Shown one piece after another: positions 62,601 to 64,000 of a stretch of 64,000 bases of DNA. Source of the DNA: QHXW01 sp035297145 (GTDB lineage: Bacteria > Acidobacteriota > Terriglobia > Bryobacterales > Bryobacteraceae); NCBI GenBank assembly GCA_035297145.1, contig DATGZN010000026.1, positions 185,101-249,100 of the forward strand. The letters run 5' to 3'. The notes below the pieces were generated by a model that searched no databases, was not told where the DNA came from, and was given only the letters and a program-made list of their open reading frames with translations. Positions within the stretch are counted from its first letter, which is position 1. Each line of letters starts with the position of its first letter. The translations under genes and the position numbers were made by a program.

Positions 62601-63608
62601 ACCGGCGCTTATACTCTGCAAGTCTCAGCGACGGGCGCCGGCATTTTTCAGACGCTGCCGTTGAGCCTGACCGTAACGCCGCGGCCGAGCTTTACGTTGT
62701 CGACGAGTGCCAGCGCGATCACGGTGGTTGATGGCTCCAGCGCGGTGGCGGGCATCAGCGTGAGCGTTGGTGGAGGGTTCAATTCCAGTATTGCGCTGGC
62801 CGCTTCGGGCCAACCGAACGGCATGACCTTGAAACTTTCGCCGGCCAGCTTCTCTGCGCCGGGTTCCGGGAGCACTACCCTGACCGTGAGCGCCAGCACG
62901 CAGACGGCGGCGGGCATCTATAACATCGTCGTTACAGCCAGCGGCGGAGGGCTGGCAAGCTCGCTACCCATTGCCGTTACGACGGCCCCGCCACCCAGTT
63001 TTGCGATCACCGCCAGCGCGTCATCGGCCAGTCTGGCGCAAGGAGGGACGGCGACGGCGAATGTGGCAGTCAACGGAGCGAACGGTTTCAACTCCGCGGT
63101 GACGCTGAGCACGAGTGGCCTGCCCAGCGGAGTCACCGCCAGCTTCTCGCCATCATCTCTCGCGGCGCCGGGATCGGGGGCAAGCGTCCTGATCTTGCGC
63201 GCGACCTCGAGCGCGACCGTGGGCAACCGCCCAATTACCATCACCGCGACCGGCGGCGGATTAACCAAGTCCGTCACGCTGGCCCTGGCGGTGACGGTTC
63301 CGCCTAATTTCACGCTCAGCGAAAGCCCCACATCGGCGACCGTTGCGCGCGGGTCGAGCACGACTTTTGGTTTCACTCTCAGCGAAACGGCGGGGTTCAG
63401 CGCTCCAGTGACGTTGACGGTGAACGGAATGCCGGCAGGAGTCACGGTCAGCTTTTCACCGGTCAGCAGCCCAGCGCCGGGCGTATACAACCTCACGATC
63501 AAGCTAGCCGCGGCGTCGAACGCCAAGGTCGGATCGGCGACATTGACGCTGTCCGCGGCCGGCGCGGGAATCACGCACAGCACGACGTTCGCGTTGACGG
63601 TGAAGTGA
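59631..63608 (+). CDS. S53-family (sedolisin/pro-kumamolisin) peptidase with seven Ig-like repeats
   Basis: A 1325-residue secreted protein: signal peptide (LCILSIFFSLQTFSLFAQ), pro-domain to about residue 190 (NPHSPRYHQWLTPEKFAQEF), then the S53 catalytic domain. E295 and D299 in ETEADLDAEW and S518 in GGTSAATPS are the likely catalytic glutamate, aspartate and serine. GDNGAAGCD holds the oxyanion aspartate. From about residue 615 seven repeats of about 100 residues follow, each with GGF-S-x-V-x-L and LPAGVT, ending in TLTVT. The enzyme would be an acid-active secreted endopeptidase. Confidence 0.93.
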   Translation: MHRQRNVSPLCILSIFFSLQTFSLFAQTVPDRITSTIDDQVRVTLVGNRHPLARAEFETGAVPPDQRMERMILTLRIDAAREKALDQLIAEQQNPHSPRYHQWLTPEKFAQEFGVSEHDLAQIVGWLRGHGMEVEEIARGRRSLLFSGTVEQVEAAFHTAMRAYNVGGEVHYANATDPEIPRALAGVVGGVVALHDFRSKPAHTAVKPIPVPQANMSNGAHYLAPADFATIYDVAPLYQNSINGTGQSVAVVARCNIHISDVSTFRSFFGLTANNPTIVVNGTDPGIVSNGEETEADLDAEWAGAIAQNAAVQFVVSASTNTSDGVMLSAQYIVNNNLAPVMTLSFGLCESAQGAAGNSFINSLWQQAAAQGISVLVAAGDNGAAGCDASSANTATQGLAVNGLCSTPYDVCVGGTEFNDSSNPSAYWSAQNGTGLGSAVGYIPETVWNESGAVPGGSQLWAGSGGVSTIYAKPTWQAGAGVPADGMRDVPDVSLTAAGHDGYLIYQNGGLGAVGGTSAATPSLASLLALAVQKTGGRLGNPDAMFYSLAASQASGGPAVFHDTTTGNNSVPGVTGFSAGVGYDEASGLGSVDAAQLINNWGGTSSPSLQVSLSSPTISMADGASAGVTVTVGVSGGFSSAVVLSATGLPAGVTAAFSPATLTAPGSGTSALALSAGSQVAAGSYPVTVTANGGSVTQNTTLTLTVTPTGSFRLGLNSTSVSVGQGGAGSVQATVSVAGGFSAAVTLSAGGLPAGVTAIATPASFAAPGAGSSTLMLGVSAQTALGSYPIAVTATGGGVTQNASFTLTVTPTGGFTLSLKAPAVSVAQGGSGLMQETVSVSGGFNSTVTLMVASLPAGVTATPGYAVLAAPGSGMNVLSLSVGSQVAPGNYPVQVTAAGGGITQTAAFTLTVTQPGSFTLRLSSGSVSAAQGGSGSVQLSVSLSGAFSAPVALAVAGLPAGVTAVAAPASFAAPGAGSSLLTFYAGAQTATGAYTLQVSATGAGIFQTLPLSLTVTPRPSFTLSTSASAITVVDGSSAVAGISVSVGGGFNSSIALAASGQPNGMTLKLSPASFSAPGSGSTTLTVSASTQTAAGIYNIVVTASGGGLASSLPIAVTTAPPPSFAITASASSASLAQGGTATANVAVNGANGFNSAVTLSTSGLPSGVTASFSPSSLAAPGSGASVLILRATSSATVGNRPITITATGGGLTKSVTLALAVTVPPNFTLSESPTSATVARGSSTTFGFTLSETAGFSAPVTLTVNGMPAGVTVSFSPVSSPAPGVYNLTIKLAAASNAKVGSATLTLSAAGAGITHSTTFALTVK
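61450..63605 (+). repeat. Seven tandem Ig-like repeat coding units
   Basis: The 3' half of the peptidase gene encodes seven related units of about 300 bases. Each contains a strand with GGF followed by LPAGVT, a APGSG-type turn and an ending VTVTP. The first units are closer to each other than the last two. Such DNA is prone to recombination. Confidence 0.8.
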
Positions 63609-63619
63609 AAAAGCAGGTG

Positions 63620-64000
63620 CGATGCCGCAATCGAGCAAGTCGTCATTCAGACCTTGGAAAGCACGCCGCGCGGGGAGACGCATTGGTCCACGCGTGGTCT
63701 GGCGAAAGCCACCGGACTGAGCCGGATGACCATCAGCCGGATTTGGCATGCTTTCGGATTACAACCGCATCGCACTGATACCTGCAAGCTGTCACCCGAC
63801 CCGTTACTGATCGAAAAGGTGCGCGACATTGTCGGCCTCTACATGAATCCGCCCGATCACGCCGTGGCGTGTTTGGCAGTGTGAAGGAACTGGAATCCGC
63901 CATTCGTGAATCCATCGACGTCCACAACCAAGATCCCACGCCGTTCGTTTGGACCAAGACCGCCGACCAGATCCTGGCCAGCATTGCTCGCTACGCTCAA
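63620..64000 (+). pseudogene. IS630-family transposase relic with internal deletion, cut by window edge
   Basis: The frame from about 63620 reads AIEQVVIQTLESTPRGETHW, then STRGLAKATGLSRMTISRIW and DPLLIEKVRDIVGLYMNPPD, a typical IS630-type transposase N-terminal half. After DHAV the sequence jumps to RVFGSVKELESAIRESIDVH and WTKTADQILASIARYAQ in another frame, which is the C-terminal end. The central DDE catalytic part is missing, so a deletion joined the two. The 5' part before AIEQ is also absent. It cannot transpose by itself. Confidence 0.75.

Overview
The window is GC-rich, densely packed bacterial chromosome. The best phylogenetic clue is the large secreted protein at 55168-57312. Its C-terminal third has the signature of the TIGR03437 domain (asparagine-glycine-alanine-serine opening, product-quality block, closing beta strand), which is abundant in Acidobacteriota of the Bryobacterales/Solibacter group. 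A sedolisin-type S53 peptidase with Ig-like repeats, TAT-leader Gfo/Idh/MocA and sugar-epimerase-like enzymes, an M55 peptidase and PQQ-like propeller proteins fit the same group. The assignment is inference from family content, not from a marker gene.

Layout. 1-5100: a truncated secreted propeller protein, a membrane protein, the selenocysteine elongation factor SelB, and a compact HEPN-domain gene pair. 5100-6000: a decayed stretch with a frameshifted DUF7002-like gene and a short relic copy of the 5' end of the acyl-CoA carboxylase gene that lies intact at 27448-28995. 6000-15300: a CpaE/TadZ-like ATPase, alpha-glucan phosphorylase, then an envelope/lipid block of NfeD protease, slipin, SPOR protein, lipoyl synthase and apolipoprotein N-acyltransferase. 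15200-28995: HicBA module, M55 peptidase, oxidoreductase, LeuRS, tandem Uma2 genes (first one broken), endonuclease IV, GMP synthase, C-terminal processing peptidase, SIMPL protein, acetyltransferase and carboxylase. 29100-33000: a possible PD-(D/E)XK protein, a toxin-antitoxin relic and a short SecA paralogue with a small exported protein next to it. 33100-40600: SDR enzyme, L,D-transpeptidase, a 49-residue membrane protein, then a tightly overlapping cassette of secreted protein, solute-binding protein, sensor kinase and sigma-54 activator. 40650-45200: TIM-barrel protein, large membrane protein and glycerol-3-phosphate dehydrogenase. 45184-50898: an aromatic amino-acid operon on the minus strand (trpC-trpF-trpB-trpA-chorismate mutase-DAHP synthase-tyrA). 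51000-63600: mainly secreted proteins (TPR, TIGR03437, S53 peptidase). The window ends in an IS630 transposase relic.

How genes work together. The aromatic operon couples the first committed step (DAHP synthase) to the chorismate mutase/prephenate dehydrogenase branch and to the late tryptophan steps; trpE, trpG and trpD are not here. The NfeD-slipin pair is a known membrane-protease/scaffold partnership. The solute-binding protein, kinase and response regulator at 35893-40383 look like one ligand-sensing unit without a transporter, and are the strongest candidate for an uncharacterised system. The short SecA paralogue is the second. Several small defence or toxin-antitoxin modules (HEPN pair, HicBA, DUF433/DUF5615, Uma2 pair, a Phd/VapB-like tail) are scattered through the window, and many of them are broken.

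No rRNA, tRNA, CRISPR array or intact insertion sequence was recognised. All coordinates and translations were read by eye; no database search was run.
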